Source of the DNA: Antrihabitans auranticaus
GTDB taxonomy: Bacteria > Actinomycetota > Actinomycetes > Mycobacteriales > Mycobacteriaceae
NCBI RefSeq assembly: GCF_016481275.1
Contig: NZ_JAEMNW010000002.1
Span: 124,001-188,000, forward strand
DNA: 64,000 bases
Reading direction: 5' to 3'
Both the position numbers and the translations under genes were made by a program. This document shows, in pieces, positions 42,151-50,354 of the stretch (within the stretch, counting starts at the first letter, position 1; every line of letters begins with the position of its first letter). A model generated the notes under the pieces. The model worked only from the letters and a program-made list of their open reading frames with translations, searched no databases and was not told the origin of the DNA.

Positions 42151-43554
42151 GTGACCACAGCAGTACAGAGCCCTACAGCAGTACAGAGCCCTCTCGCTCA
42201 TCTGAGTGCGGAGGACCTCGAAAAGCTAGCCAAAGAGTTCGACGCGATTCACGACGAGGTGTACGCCGACCTCGGCGATCGCGACCGCCGCTACATCAAG
42301 ACCGTGATTTCGGTCCAGCGTCAACTCGTGGTCGCGGCCCGAGTTCTACTGTTGGCGTCCAGATCCAACTCCGCGTGGCTCGCGGGCACGGCAGGCCTCG
42401 GCATGGCCAAGATTCTCGAGAACATGGAGATCGGGCACAACGTCATGCATGGTCAGTGGGATTGGATGAACGATCCTGCGATCCACTCTTCGGTATGGGA
42501 TTGGGATACGGCATCGACGGCGCAATCGTGGAAGCATTCGCACAATTACATCCACCACACCTTCACCAATATTCGTGGCAAGGACAAGGATCTCGGTTAC
42601 GAGATCATGCGAGTCGATCCGAATCAGCCCTGGCATCCCGTCTATCTCGCGCAGCCCTTCTACAACGTGCTGCTCATGGCGTTGTTCGAATGGGGAGTGG
42701 CGCTGCACGATACAGATCTCGAGGCGCTCTTGGCGGGCGAGAAGTCGATGTCGGACGTTCTCGAAGACCTCAAAGGTATTGCGGGAAAGGCACGTAGGCA
42801 GGTCGTCAAAGACTACATCGGCTGGCCGCTGGTCAGTGCCGCCGCGTTTGCGCTGGCACAGTTGGCCCTCCGTGGCCGCATCGGTCAGCCGTCTGAATCG
42901 CGCGTCGCGCGACTGCTACGGAAGAAGTCGAAGCGAGGGCGCGTCGGCGCGCTTGCAGGCACTCTCGACAAGGTCCTGCCTGGCGCCGAAAGTACCTTCC
43001 TCAGAACATTGCTCGCCGATGCGGTCGCCAATGTGATTCGCAATATCTGGGCACACGGGATCATCTTCTGCGGCCATTTCCCGGATCAGACCTACACCTT
43101 CAGCCCGGAGGAAGTCGAGGGCGAGTCGCGCGGCGGTTGGTATGTCCGGCAACTCGTCGGCGCCGCAAATATCGAGGGCGGCCCTCTGTTTCACGTCATC
43201 AGTGGAAATCTTGGCTACCAGGTCGAACACCATCTCTACCCGGACATGCCGAGCAGTCGATATTCCGAGATTGCGCCGAAGATCAAAGACATCTGCGAGC
43301 GCTACGAACTGCCGTACAACACGGGTCCGCTGTGGAAGCAGTGGGGAACTGTCCATCGGACGATCGCACGCCTCGCGTTGCCCGGCGGAAAGCAGCGCCC
43401 GAAGCCAGGCCCGTTCCGCAGCGATCGAAACGGCGGTGAGCGGGTCGAGCCGAGTGAAGCCGCCCGATTCCGCGATCGAGTTCCCGCCGATGATCCGGTT
43501 GCGGGGCCTGAGCACGAGGACACCGGGGTAGCGGTTTCACCACCGCCGCGTTAG
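42151..43554 (+). CDS. membrane fatty-acid (acyl-CoA) desaturase, DesA3-like
   Basis: This 467-residue di-iron membrane desaturase has three histidine boxes: HNVMH (96-100), HSHNYIHH (129-136) and QVEHHLYP. AAAGGAATT precedes the GTG start. It introduces a double bond, probably delta-9, into stearoyl-CoA for membrane lipids. The first 14 residues include a duplicated TAVQSP encoded by an exact 18-base tandem repeat. The C-terminal 50 residues are polar and probably cytoplasmic. Confidence 0.85.
   Translation: MTTAVQSPTAVQSPLAHLSAEDLEKLAKEFDAIHDEVYADLGDRDRRYIKTVISVQRQLVVAARVLLLASRSNSAWLAGTAGLGMAKILENMEIGHNVMHGQWDWMNDPAIHSSVWDWDTASTAQSWKHSHNYIHHTFTNIRGKDKDLGYEIMRVDPNQPWHPVYLAQPFYNVLLMALFEWGVALHDTDLEALLAGEKSMSDVLEDLKGIAGKARRQVVKDYIGWPLVSAAAFALAQLALRGRIGQPSESRVARLLRKKSKRGRVGALAGTLDKVLPGAESTFLRTLLADAVANVIRNIWAHGIIFCGHFPDQTYTFSPEEVEGESRGGWYVRQLVGAANIEGGPLFHVISGNLGYQVEHHLYPDMPSSRYSEIAPKIKDICERYELPYNTGPLWKQWGTVHRTIARLALPGGKQRPKPGPFRSDRNGGERVEPSEAARFRDRVPADDPVAGPEHEDTGVAVSPPPR
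42157..42192 (+). repeat. exact 18-bp tandem duplication inside the desaturase 5' end
   Basis: ACAGCAGTACAGAGCCCT occurs twice in a row (42157-42174 and 42175-42192), in frame, so TAVQSP is encoded twice near the start. It looks like a recent slippage duplication. Confidence 0.85.
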
Positions 43555-43628
43555 CGCCCGCTGCCAGGCTGCTGACCGAATTGAGCGATGTGCGAGGATC
43601 GGCGACGCATCGGGCGTACGGTTTCTTC

Positions 43629-44342
43629 GTGCCATCCGTTCACGACATTGGTGGTCGTGCCGAATACTTCACGCCCGTCGGGTACGACCCGGCCGAGCCA
43701 CCTTTCCATGCGCGGTGGGAAGAGCGGGTGTTCGGCATGGTGTCGTTCCTGATGACGTCGTTGAACAAGAGCGTCGACGAGTTCCGCTTCAGGATCGAGC
43801 AACTTCCCGAGCAGCAGTATTTTTCACCATACTTCGCCAGATGGCTTGCGGCGCTAGAGACCGAACTGCAGGCCGACGGGTATTTGGTTCCGGGCGAGGT
43901 GGACGCAAAGGTCGCTGAAATGCCCTCCGCGGCAGGTCGAAACGGCCCACGAATACAGACGAAGGTTGTCGCCCTCGTGTTGCGGGCAGTGCTGCGCCCG
44001 AGGTTGCCCGGCTGGGTGTGCGCACGTGTCCTCCCGCGCATGTTCGGTGCGTCTCGGCCGACGCGTGACGCGGCCGAATTCGCTGTAGGCGACACCGTGC
44101 GCGTGCGTGCGCGCCGAGACGGGCATACTCGCCAGCCGGGCTACGTAACCGGAAAGTTGGGCGTCGTCACTGCGCAGCACGGCGCTGCGATACTGCCGGA
44201 TGCGCGTGCCGTTCACAGGCGTGAGCCACCGCAGCATCTGTACACGGTCGCCTTCAGCGGTACCGAGTTGTGGGGCGACGAGGCAGAGCCCGGTACCGAG
44301 GTTCGAATCGACCTGTATGCGCCATACCTGGAGGCGGGATGA
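43629..44342 (+). CDS. nthB: nitrile hydratase beta subunit (cobalt-type gene order)
   Basis: The protein begins VPSVHDIGGRAEYF, the usual MxxxHDxGG beta-subunit start, at GTG 43629. The frame is open further upstream (TTG 43581), but the family start fits here. The C-terminal SH3-like domain is complete: GDTVRVRARRDGHTRQPGYVTGK, HLYTVAFSGTELWGD, RIDLYAPYLEAG. At 237 residues it is near the usual length. It overlaps the alpha-subunit ATG. The order beta-alpha-activator is that of cobalt nitrile hydratases of R. rhodochrous J1. Confidence 0.85.
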   Translation: MPSVHDIGGRAEYFTPVGYDPAEPPFHARWEERVFGMVSFLMTSLNKSVDEFRFRIEQLPEQQYFSPYFARWLAALETELQADGYLVPGEVDAKVAEMPSAAGRNGPRIQTKVVALVLRAVLRPRLPGWVCARVLPRMFGASRPTRDAAEFAVGDTVRVRARRDGHTRQPGYVTGKLGVVTAQHGAAILPDARAVHRREPPQHLYTVAFSGTELWGDEAEPGTEVRIDLYAPYLEAG

Positions 44343-44926
44343 GTGCCGATCACGGCGGGATGGCGACACGGGTCGAGGCGATCGAGGGCCTGCTCGCACA
44401 GAAGGGCCTGATCGACGTCGGCTCGGTGGATCGGCTGATCGACCACTTCACACAGGATGTCGGGCCGCTCAACGGCGCCAAGGTAATTGCGCGCGCGTGG
44501 GTGGACGCCGTGTACAAGAAGCGGTTGCTCGAAGACGGCACGAAGGCTGTGGCCGAGTTCGGTTTCGGTGGCCCCGAAGGTGCGAGACTCATTGCGGTAG
44601 AGAACACTTCGGCCGTCCACAATGTCGTGGTGTGCACATTGTGCTCCTGCTATCCGTGGACGGTGCTCGGTTTGCCGCCGGGCTGGTACAAGTCTGCGGG
44701 GTACCGCTCGAGGCTGGTCGCGCAACCACGGGCAGTGCTGCGCGAGATGGGCCTCGAAATTCCAGTCGAAGTCCTTGTGCGAGTGTGGGACAGCTCTGCC
44801 GAGGCGCGGTATTTCGTGCTGCCGATGCGGCCCGCCGGTACCGAGGGAATGGGGGAGGCCGAACTCGCCGAGCTGGTAACCCGCGACGCGATGATCGGCG
44901 TCGCCGCGATCGGTGAGCCGGCGTGA
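44339..44926 (+). CDS. nthA: nitrile hydratase alpha subunit, cobalt type
   Basis: This 195-residue subunit has the metal-binding motif VVCTLCSCYPW. The cysteines are 99, 102 and 104, the last two being oxidised in the mature enzyme. Thr between the first two Cys marks a cobalt enzyme; iron enzymes have Ser. VWDSSAEARYFVLPMRPAGTEG and LVTRDAMIGVA complete the family. Nitriles are hydrated to amides. The usual proline in YPWPVLGLPP is Thr here. It overlaps the beta gene (ATGA) and the activator gene (GTGA). Confidence 0.88.
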   Translation: MSADHGGMATRVEAIEGLLAQKGLIDVGSVDRLIDHFTQDVGPLNGAKVIARAWVDAVYKKRLLEDGTKAVAEFGFGGPEGARLIAVENTSAVHNVVVCTLCSCYPWTVLGLPPGWYKSAGYRSRLVAQPRAVLREMGLEIPVEVLVRVWDSSAEARYFVLPMRPAGTEGMGEAELAELVTRDAMIGVAAIGEPA

Positions 44927-45249
44927 CCACCGTTGACCTGCTCGACGTCGCCGGGTCTGCCGCGCCGCCGCGGACGAACGGCGAACTCGCATTCGACGCG
45001 CCGTGGCAACAGCGGGCGTTCGGACTGACGATGGCATTGGCCGACTCAGGAGTGATCACCTGGGAATCGTTTCGGCGTCAACTTATTTCGCGGATTGCCG
45101 AAGACGAGTCCCGCCCATACTGGCAATCTTGGACGTGCGCGCTGGAGGATGTGCTCGCGTCTACAGGTTTGCTCGTTGGTGCCGACATCGAGGCTCACGA
45201 AGAACTCCTCGCGCGCCGGGAGGCGGGTCACGATCATCGTCGGGCTTGA
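44923..45249 (+). CDS. nitrile hydratase activator/accessory protein
   Basis: This 108-residue protein resembles NhhG/P14K-type self-subunit-swapping activators, which load cobalt into the alpha subunit: APWQQRAFGLTMALADSGVITWESFRRQLISRI, then YWQSWTCALEDVLASTGLL. The GTG start overlaps the alpha stop. It completes the operon. No amidase gene follows, so the amide product may be used elsewhere or handled by an unlinked amidase. Confidence 0.82.
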   Translation: MTTVDLLDVAGSAAPPRTNGELAFDAPWQQRAFGLTMALADSGVITWESFRRQLISRIAEDESRPYWQSWTCALEDVLASTGLLVGADIEAHEELLARREAGHDHRRA

Positions 45250-45318
45250 TCGACTTGGGCCGATGCCTCTGTTTGGGCGTGTGCATCCTGTGTGCGCGGC
45301 AACCTGCTCGCCTAGGCA

Positions 45319-45359
45319 AGAGAGGCAGGGTGAACCAACGATCGGCTGCCCGCCTCTCT
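45319..45359 (+). terminator. hairpin after the nitrile hydratase operon
   Basis: AGAGAGGC (45319-45326) and GCCTCTCT (45352-45359) are exact reverse complements with a 25-base loop. The hairpin starts about 70 bases past the activator stop. The long loop makes the terminator role tentative. The rest of the 45250-45492 gap holds the promoter of the next gene. Confidence 0.4.
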
Positions 45360-45479
45360 GCAGTGCGCCCTCACCTGGGGTGCCGGACAGCTCCCAATTC
45401 AGTCTGCCAATCATGAAATCCGCCTGCCTCGCACCAGTTTCAGTTTGATGTAACCCTGGCTATATCAACAGGTTTCGAT

Positions 45480-45492
45480 TAGAATAGCAAGT
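45480..45492 (+). promoter_or_regulatory. TAGAAT -10 box directly before the DUF222 start, possibly leaderless mRNA
   Basis: TAGAAT (45480-45485) ends 7 bases before the ATG at 45493, the spacing of a transcription start at or near the start codon. No ribosome site is present. The preceding 60 bases are unusually A/T-rich, with TATATCAACA. Confidence 0.4.
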
Positions 45493-46905
45493 ATGTTCGA
45501 ACTGTTGCTGCAGTCGCTCACCGGGGCCGGGTTACCCGACCCCGCAACCGCGCCGACCCTAGCACTCGTCGACACCGCCGCAGCCTTACACCGGTTCGAG
45601 GCCGCCGTGTCCGCCCGCAAGCATGCCTATGCGGCGGCGGTGTTTCAACGCTGCCTCGACGAGGCACCCGAAGATCCTGATCCGGTGTCGTCGATCGACC
45701 CCTGGGATGCGGCCGAAGCCGAGTTGTCGGCTGCGTTGACGATCACGTCGGCGGGGGCATCCGCGTTGATCGACATCGGGCACAACCTAATCACCCGGTT
45801 ACCGAACGTGTGGGCCGCGTTCGCCCGCGGTGATCTGGATCTGTACCGGGTGAAGATCATCGTCAACGCCACCCGCAATGTCGCCGAGGAACACCTCAAA
45901 GAAGTCGAACGTCGCATCCTGGCCGCCGCGTTGGACGGTCGGGCACCGTTGACCAGTCACCGCCTGCGCGGTGTGATCGACAGGGTGATCGCGCAGGTCG
46001 ACGCCGACGGGTTGCGGACCCGCCGCGAAGCGGCGACCACGGGGCGGCATGTGTGGATCGGTCCCGGGCAGGACGGGATGGCCGAACTCGCCGGGTCGTT
46101 GCCCGCAGCGGATGCGATGTTCCTGTCCGGTCGGATCGGGGAAATGGCGAAAGCGGTGTGCAAGCAGGATCCACGGTCGTTTGCGGCCCGCAAGGCGGAT
46201 GCGTTGATCGCCCTGTCCAAAGGCGACACCCATCTGGCCTGCCAGTGTGAGCGGAAGGACTGCTCTGCCGCGACCCGTGCATCGAAGGTCGGGCGGAAAG
46301 CGTTGGTGCATGTCATCGCTCCCCGCGCCACCGTGGACGGGACGAGTGAGCAGCCGGGCTGGTTGGACGGGTTCGGGATCATCGACGCCGACCAAGCGCG
46401 TGCTATCGCTAAGGATGCGACCGTCCGGCCACTCGTCGAACCCGACGAGAAGGTCACCGACGCCTACACACCCACCGAGCAGGTGCAGGACTATGTGCGC
46501 GCGTTGTGGGGGTCGTGCATGTTCCCCAACTGCGACGTACCGGCGTGGGACTGCGATCTGGATCATCGCGACCCGTACAACCATGACAACCCGGCAACCG
46601 GCGGTCGAACAACAGCCGAGAATTTGGGTCCGTTCTGCCGTAAACATCACCGGGGCAAGACGTTCGGCGGGTGGGACCTCACCAAAGGCGAGGACGGGTC
46701 ACTGTCGATCACCTCACCGCACGGGAATACCTATCCGGTCGCGGAAACCGGGCCGATCCCGCTGCTGGGTGGGACCGAACCCGACCGGCCGATGCCCGAC
46801 ACGGCACCGGACCCCAAGCAACGCACCAGAATCCAGCAACACGAAGCCCGGACCCGCAGCGAACGAGCCCAAAACGCGGGCGACTACGAACCGCCACCCT
46901 TCTAA
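45493..46905 (+). CDS. DUF222/HNH endonuclease, 13E12 repeat family
   Basis: This 470-residue protein has an N-terminal DUF222 region (residues 20-300) and a C-terminal HNH nuclease (LWGSCMFPNCDVPAWDCDLDHRDPY, then CRKHHRGKT). The CxxxxC, DLDH and CxxHH elements of the HNH/zinc site are intact. Such genes occur in many dispersed copies in mycobacteria and rhodococci and are believed to be mobile or recombination-linked. It has its own promoter and a following hairpin, so it looks like a self-contained insertion between the nitrile hydratase operon and the sulfatase gene. Confidence 0.85.
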   Translation: MFELLLQSLTGAGLPDPATAPTLALVDTAAALHRFEAAVSARKHAYAAAVFQRCLDEAPEDPDPVSSIDPWDAAEAELSAALTITSAGASALIDIGHNLITRLPNVWAAFARGDLDLYRVKIIVNATRNVAEEHLKEVERRILAAALDGRAPLTSHRLRGVIDRVIAQVDADGLRTRREAATTGRHVWIGPGQDGMAELAGSLPAADAMFLSGRIGEMAKAVCKQDPRSFAARKADALIALSKGDTHLACQCERKDCSAATRASKVGRKALVHVIAPRATVDGTSEQPGWLDGFGIIDADQARAIAKDATVRPLVEPDEKVTDAYTPTEQVQDYVRALWGSCMFPNCDVPAWDCDLDHRDPYNHDNPATGGRTTAENLGPFCRKHHRGKTFGGWDLTKGEDGSLSITSPHGNTYPVAETGPIPLLGGTEPDRPMPDTAPDPKQRTRIQQHEARTRSERAQNAGDYEPPPF

Positions 46906-46923
46906 CGAACCCAAGCCCGATCA

Positions 46924-46948
46924 GCCCGTCACCACCACGGTGACGGGC
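46924..46948. terminator. perfect 10-bp hairpin between convergent genes
   Basis: GCCCGTCACC (46924-46933) and GGTGACGGGC (46939-46948) pair exactly around ACCAC. It lies 18 bases after the DUF222 stop and 36 bases beyond the sulfatase stop, so it can terminate both. Confidence 0.75.
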
Positions 46949-46984
46949 CAAACGGGCGTGGTTATGCGCCAGCAGCGTGACCGC

Positions 46985-48502
46985 TCACTGACACGTCGCA
47001 CCGCTGCACGCACCGAGTGCGATGAGACGCTGATTCAACCCCGCGACCGTTTCCGCGTGCACTTGCTTGCCCTGTTCGGTCTTGACGAGGTTGGTCAGCT
47101 GGTAAGGGTCAGCGCGCAGGTCGTACAGCTCGTACTCGCGTTCGCTCAGTGGACGCTCGCGTTCGTACCAGCGCACATACAGGTACCGATCGGTGCGCAG
47201 GGCCGTGTAGGACGGGATATCGAACGCGTACATGGCCGAATCGAGGCCCGGAACCTGTTCCAGCGCAACGCCGTCGAGGCCGAGCGCCCCGCCACCGGCG
47301 TACTCGGCGACGAAGTCACTGCGCCAGCCGGAGTCGTCCCCGGCCAGCGGACCGGTCAGCGAGCGGCCATCCATGTTCGTCGGCACGGGTACGCCTGCCC
47401 AGTCGAGAAAGGTCGGCGCGAAATCGATGGACAGCGCTGTCGCCGGACTGCTGCCGCGGCCGATTCCGGGGCCGGCAATGGCGAGCGGAACCCGCATGGA
47501 TTCCTCGTACGGCGACATCTTCTGCGTCAGGCGGTGCGCGCCGAGGTTGTAGCCGTTGTCGGACGTGAACACGAGGTACGTGTTGTCGAGTTCGCCTGTC
47601 CGATCGAGGGTGTCGACAATTCCGGCGACCATCTCGTCCAACGCGTGGAGGGATCCGAGTCGGTTCGTGTAGTCGACGTCGTTGGTCAGCGCAATCGTCG
47701 CCGACCGGGCTTGGGCAGTGTCGATCAGCCAAGACGGCTTGTCCGACACGTCGGGTTCCTGGTAGTTCGGTGAGCGCGGCGCCGCAGTCGGTGTGGTGAG
47801 CGGCAAGTGGCGCGGCGCGGCAGGCAGTGGGAAATGTGGTGCCGTCGACGCGGCGTACCAGAAGAACGGTCTGCCGTCGCGGGCAGAATCGGTGATGAAT
47901 TCCGCGGACTTCCGCGCGATCACGTCGGTCTGATAATCCTGCGGGCGGACGCCGTACCGCACCTGGCGACCGTTCTCGTTCAGCGTGTACCCATAGCCGG
48001 TGTACAGCAGGTTGTCGACGCCGGCATTCCAGTCGTCCCAACCCGGCGGTATATGGCCACGGTCGTGCTCGAGGCCGTTGAGATACTTTCCGGCCATGCC
48101 CGTGCGGTATCCGGCATCGTGCAAGTAGGTCGCAATCGTCGCCTGCTCGTTCCCGTTGTCACGGAAGGCATCGAACCCGCCGACCTCGCCGCCGTTGGTG
48201 AGCACACCGGTGTTGTGACCGTATTTGCCGGTCAGGATCGATGCGCGTGCGGCACAGCAGATCGGCATGGGCGCGAAGCCGTTCTCGAACTCCATGCCGC
48301 GATCGCGAATCAGCGCCGCGGTCAACGGCATTGCCTCCCACACCGGCGTAGCGGTGTTGTCGAGATCGTCGGCGAGGATCAGCACTATGTTCGGTCGCTG
48401 ATCGGGTTGTGCGTGTGCCGATGCGGTCAACCCCGCGGCCGCCAGTAGAGCGAAGGCGAGCGCGCTGCCGAGAATTCGATTGCCGCGTGACACGGGATGC
48501 AT
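46985..48502 (-). CDS. secreted sulfatase-family protein with variant C-x-A-x-R active-site motif
   Basis: This 505-residue protein has a Sec signal (about residues 1-31). The metal site LILADDLD (Asp45, Asp46) is followed by the sulfatase signature region PICCAARASILTGKYGHNTG. The formylglycine position would be Cys82 with Ala84 and Arg86, a C-x-A-x-R motif instead of the aerobic C-x-P-x-R. HFPLPAA, TSDNGYNLGAHRL and a full C-terminal domain are present, so the protein is not truncated. It would hydrolyse sulfate or related esters if activated. The gene lies next to an NCS1 permease. Confidence 0.8.
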   Translation of the reverse strand: MHPVSRGNRILGSALAFALLAAAGLTASAHAQPDQRPNIVLILADDLDNTATPVWEAMPLTAALIRDRGMEFENGFAPMPICCAARASILTGKYGHNTGVLTNGGEVGGFDAFRDNGNEQATIATYLHDAGYRTGMAGKYLNGLEHDRGHIPPGWDDWNAGVDNLLYTGYGYTLNENGRQVRYGVRPQDYQTDVIARKSAEFITDSARDGRPFFWYAASTAPHFPLPAAPRHLPLTTPTAAPRSPNYQEPDVSDKPSWLIDTAQARSATIALTNDVDYTNRLGSLHALDEMVAGIVDTLDRTGELDNTYLVFTSDNGYNLGAHRLTQKMSPYEESMRVPLAIAGPGIGRGSSPATALSIDFAPTFLDWAGVPVPTNMDGRSLTGPLAGDDSGWRSDFVAEYAGGGALGLDGVALEQVPGLDSAMYAFDIPSYTALRTDRYLYVRWYERERPLSEREYELYDLRADPYQLTNLVKTEQGKQVHAETVAGLNQRLIALGACSGATCQ

Positions 48503-48519
48503 GCGGCAACGCTAGTGCG

Positions 48520-50196
48520 CTACGGCTGGGCCGGCAGCACGTGGTCTCCCGTCTTGTCGGTGCTCAGGCTCAACGACGAGATGTACAACTTTTCGCCGTC
48601 CGGTCCAGTGCGGTTCGACGCGATCATGTCGGGTCGTTCGAACGCCATCCCCGACACGTGGCAGTGCAGCGTCTCGCCGGACGGATTGCCGTGCTCGTCG
48701 AACATGGGCAGGTCGATACCGTCGTCCGTGCGTCGCAAGTAGTACTTGCCTTTGGTCGCGATCGCGAGAGCCGGTGTTGCGATCAACGCGATCAGCACGG
48801 CCACAATCGGCGAGTACGGCTTGATCGCGGCCCCGAACGCACCGAAGAACACCAGGATCGAGATGCCTGCAGCGAGGAGCATCGAGACGAAGCCCACCGG
48901 GTTGATGGCGTAGAGCATTCCCCGCCGGAACTCGGGCACCTTCGGCGACAGCTCGAGCAGGTACTTGTTGAACACGATGTCGGCCGCGACGGTGACGATC
49001 CAGGCCATGCCGCAGTTGGCGTAGAAGCCGAGGATCGTGTTGAGGAAGTCGAACATGTTGGCTTCCATGAGGATCAGCGCGATCGACACGTTGAAGATCA
49101 CGAAGACGAGCCGCCCCGGATAGGTCTTGGTGACGCGGGTGAACGAGTTCGTCCAGGCCAGCGACCCGGAGTACGCGTTGGTCACGTTGATCTTGATTTG
49201 GCTGATGACGACGAGAATCACGGCCAGCGTCATGGCGAGCCAGTGCGGCATCATGTCCTGGTAGATCTCCAGGAACTGGTGAACGGGCTGGTTCGCGACG
49301 CTTGCGCCGTCGACGACGTTCGCGATCAGGTACACGGCGAGAAAGAGCCCGACAACCTGCTTGATAGCACCGAAGATCACCCAACCCGGACCTGCCAGCA
49401 GGACTGCGGTCCACCACCGGCGGCTGTTCTCGGGAGTCTTCGGCGGCATGAATCGCAAGTAGTCGATCTGTTCCGCGATCTGCGCGATCAGCGAGAGACA
49501 TACGCCCGCCGCGAGCATGACGGAACCGAGGTTCACGCCCTTGCCATCTTCGCCGTCCGCGCCGCCGTAAGCGAAGAAGGCGCTGATCGAATCGGGGTGC
49601 TTCACCAGGAGGTAGACGAACGGCAGCACCATCATGATCAGCCATAGGGGAGTCGTCCACACCTGAAGTTTGGCAAGCGCTTTCATGCCGAAGATGACCA
49701 ATGGGATGACCATCAACGACGAGATCGCGTAGCCGAGCGGCAGCGGTATGTTCAGGCCGAGTTCAAGGCCCTGCGCCATGATCGAACCCTCGAGCGCAAA
49801 GAAGATGAAGGTGAACGTCGCGAATATGACATTCGTGACCACCGATCCGTAGTAGCCGAATCCGCTTCCGCGCGTGATCAAGTCGAGGTCGATGTTGTAT
49901 CGGGCGGCGTAGTACGCGAGCGGAAATCCGGTCAGTATGATGACGACCGCGAACACGAGAATGCCCCACAGGGCGTTGCCAGTTCCGTACGAGATGCCGA
50001 TGTTGGCACCGATAGCGAAGTCGGCAAGGTAGGCGATGCCGCCGAGGGCGGATGTCGCGACGACGGCGGTGCTCCACTGCCGGTAACTGCGTGGCGCGAA
50101 GCGGAGCGTGTAGTCCTCGAGCGTCTCTTTCAGCGCGCTGCTGTGGTGTTCCTCCAGCAGTGTGTCCGACGTTGGATCCTTGGTATCCAGTGTCAT
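48520..50196 (-). CDS. NCS1 family nucleobase/cation symporter
   Basis: This 558-residue membrane protein has about 12 hydrophobic helices, with LEDYTLRFAPRSYRQW at the N-terminus, GIAYLADFAIGANIG and VISQIKINVTNAYSGSLAWTNSF, which are typical of cytosine/purine/hydantoin permeases. The C-terminal 80 residues are polar and include LPMFDEHGNPSGETLHCHVSGM. The ATG at 50196 is preceded by GGCGG. It is divergent from the AAD-family gene and may also be affected by the KstR-like box. The substrate (a nucleobase, allantoin or other) is unresolved. Confidence 0.83.
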   Translation of the reverse strand: MTLDTKDPTSDTLLEEHHSSALKETLEDYTLRFAPRSYRQWSTAVVATSALGGIAYLADFAIGANIGISYGTGNALWGILVFAVVIILTGFPLAYYAARYNIDLDLITRGSGFGYYGSVVTNVIFATFTFIFFALEGSIMAQGLELGLNIPLPLGYAISSLMVIPLVIFGMKALAKLQVWTTPLWLIMMVLPFVYLLVKHPDSISAFFAYGGADGEDGKGVNLGSVMLAAGVCLSLIAQIAEQIDYLRFMPPKTPENSRRWWTAVLLAGPGWVIFGAIKQVVGLFLAVYLIANVVDGASVANQPVHQFLEIYQDMMPHWLAMTLAVILVVISQIKINVTNAYSGSLAWTNSFTRVTKTYPGRLVFVIFNVSIALILMEANMFDFLNTILGFYANCGMAWIVTVAADIVFNKYLLELSPKVPEFRRGMLYAINPVGFVSMLLAAGISILVFFGAFGAAIKPYSPIVAVLIALIATPALAIATKGKYYLRRTDDGIDLPMFDEHGNPSGETLHCHVSGMAFERPDMIASNRTGPDGEKLYISSLSLSTDKTGDHVLPAQP

Positions 50197-50312
50197 TTCC
50201 GCCAACCCCTCGGTGCTTTGCGGCCCCGGGCCTGGGCCGTCATCGGGGCTACGTTCGTCCGTCGGGGCTGCGTCGGTGCGGCGGCGAGGTAAACAACCTA
50301 TTAAGCTGCAAC

Positions 50313-50326
50313 TAGAACGTGTTTCA
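50313..50326. promoter_or_regulatory. KstR-type operator (TNNAACNNGTTNNA)
   Basis: TAGAACGTGTTTCA matches every fixed position of the TNNAACNNGTTNNA consensus for the steroid regulator KstR. TATTAA (50299-50304) just upstream could be the -10 of the rightward promoter. The site lies 28 bases before the AAD-family start and 116 bases from the NCS1 permease start. No second match was seen in the other promoter regions I inspected. Confidence 0.65.
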
Positions 50327-50354
50327 ATTGGCCGAACTTCGACTGGAGGGTCTC

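Noticed and set aside
46247-47773. 508-codon frame overlapping the 3' end of the DUF222 gene and the sulfatase gene
   Set aside because: It joins the shadow of one gene to the antisense of another and crosses the terminator hairpin, so it is not a real coding unit.
48409-49660. Frames of 382-412 codons overlapping the NCS1 permease gene
   Set aside because: The permease frame has clear transmembrane helices. These frames are antisense or out-of-phase and highly charged.
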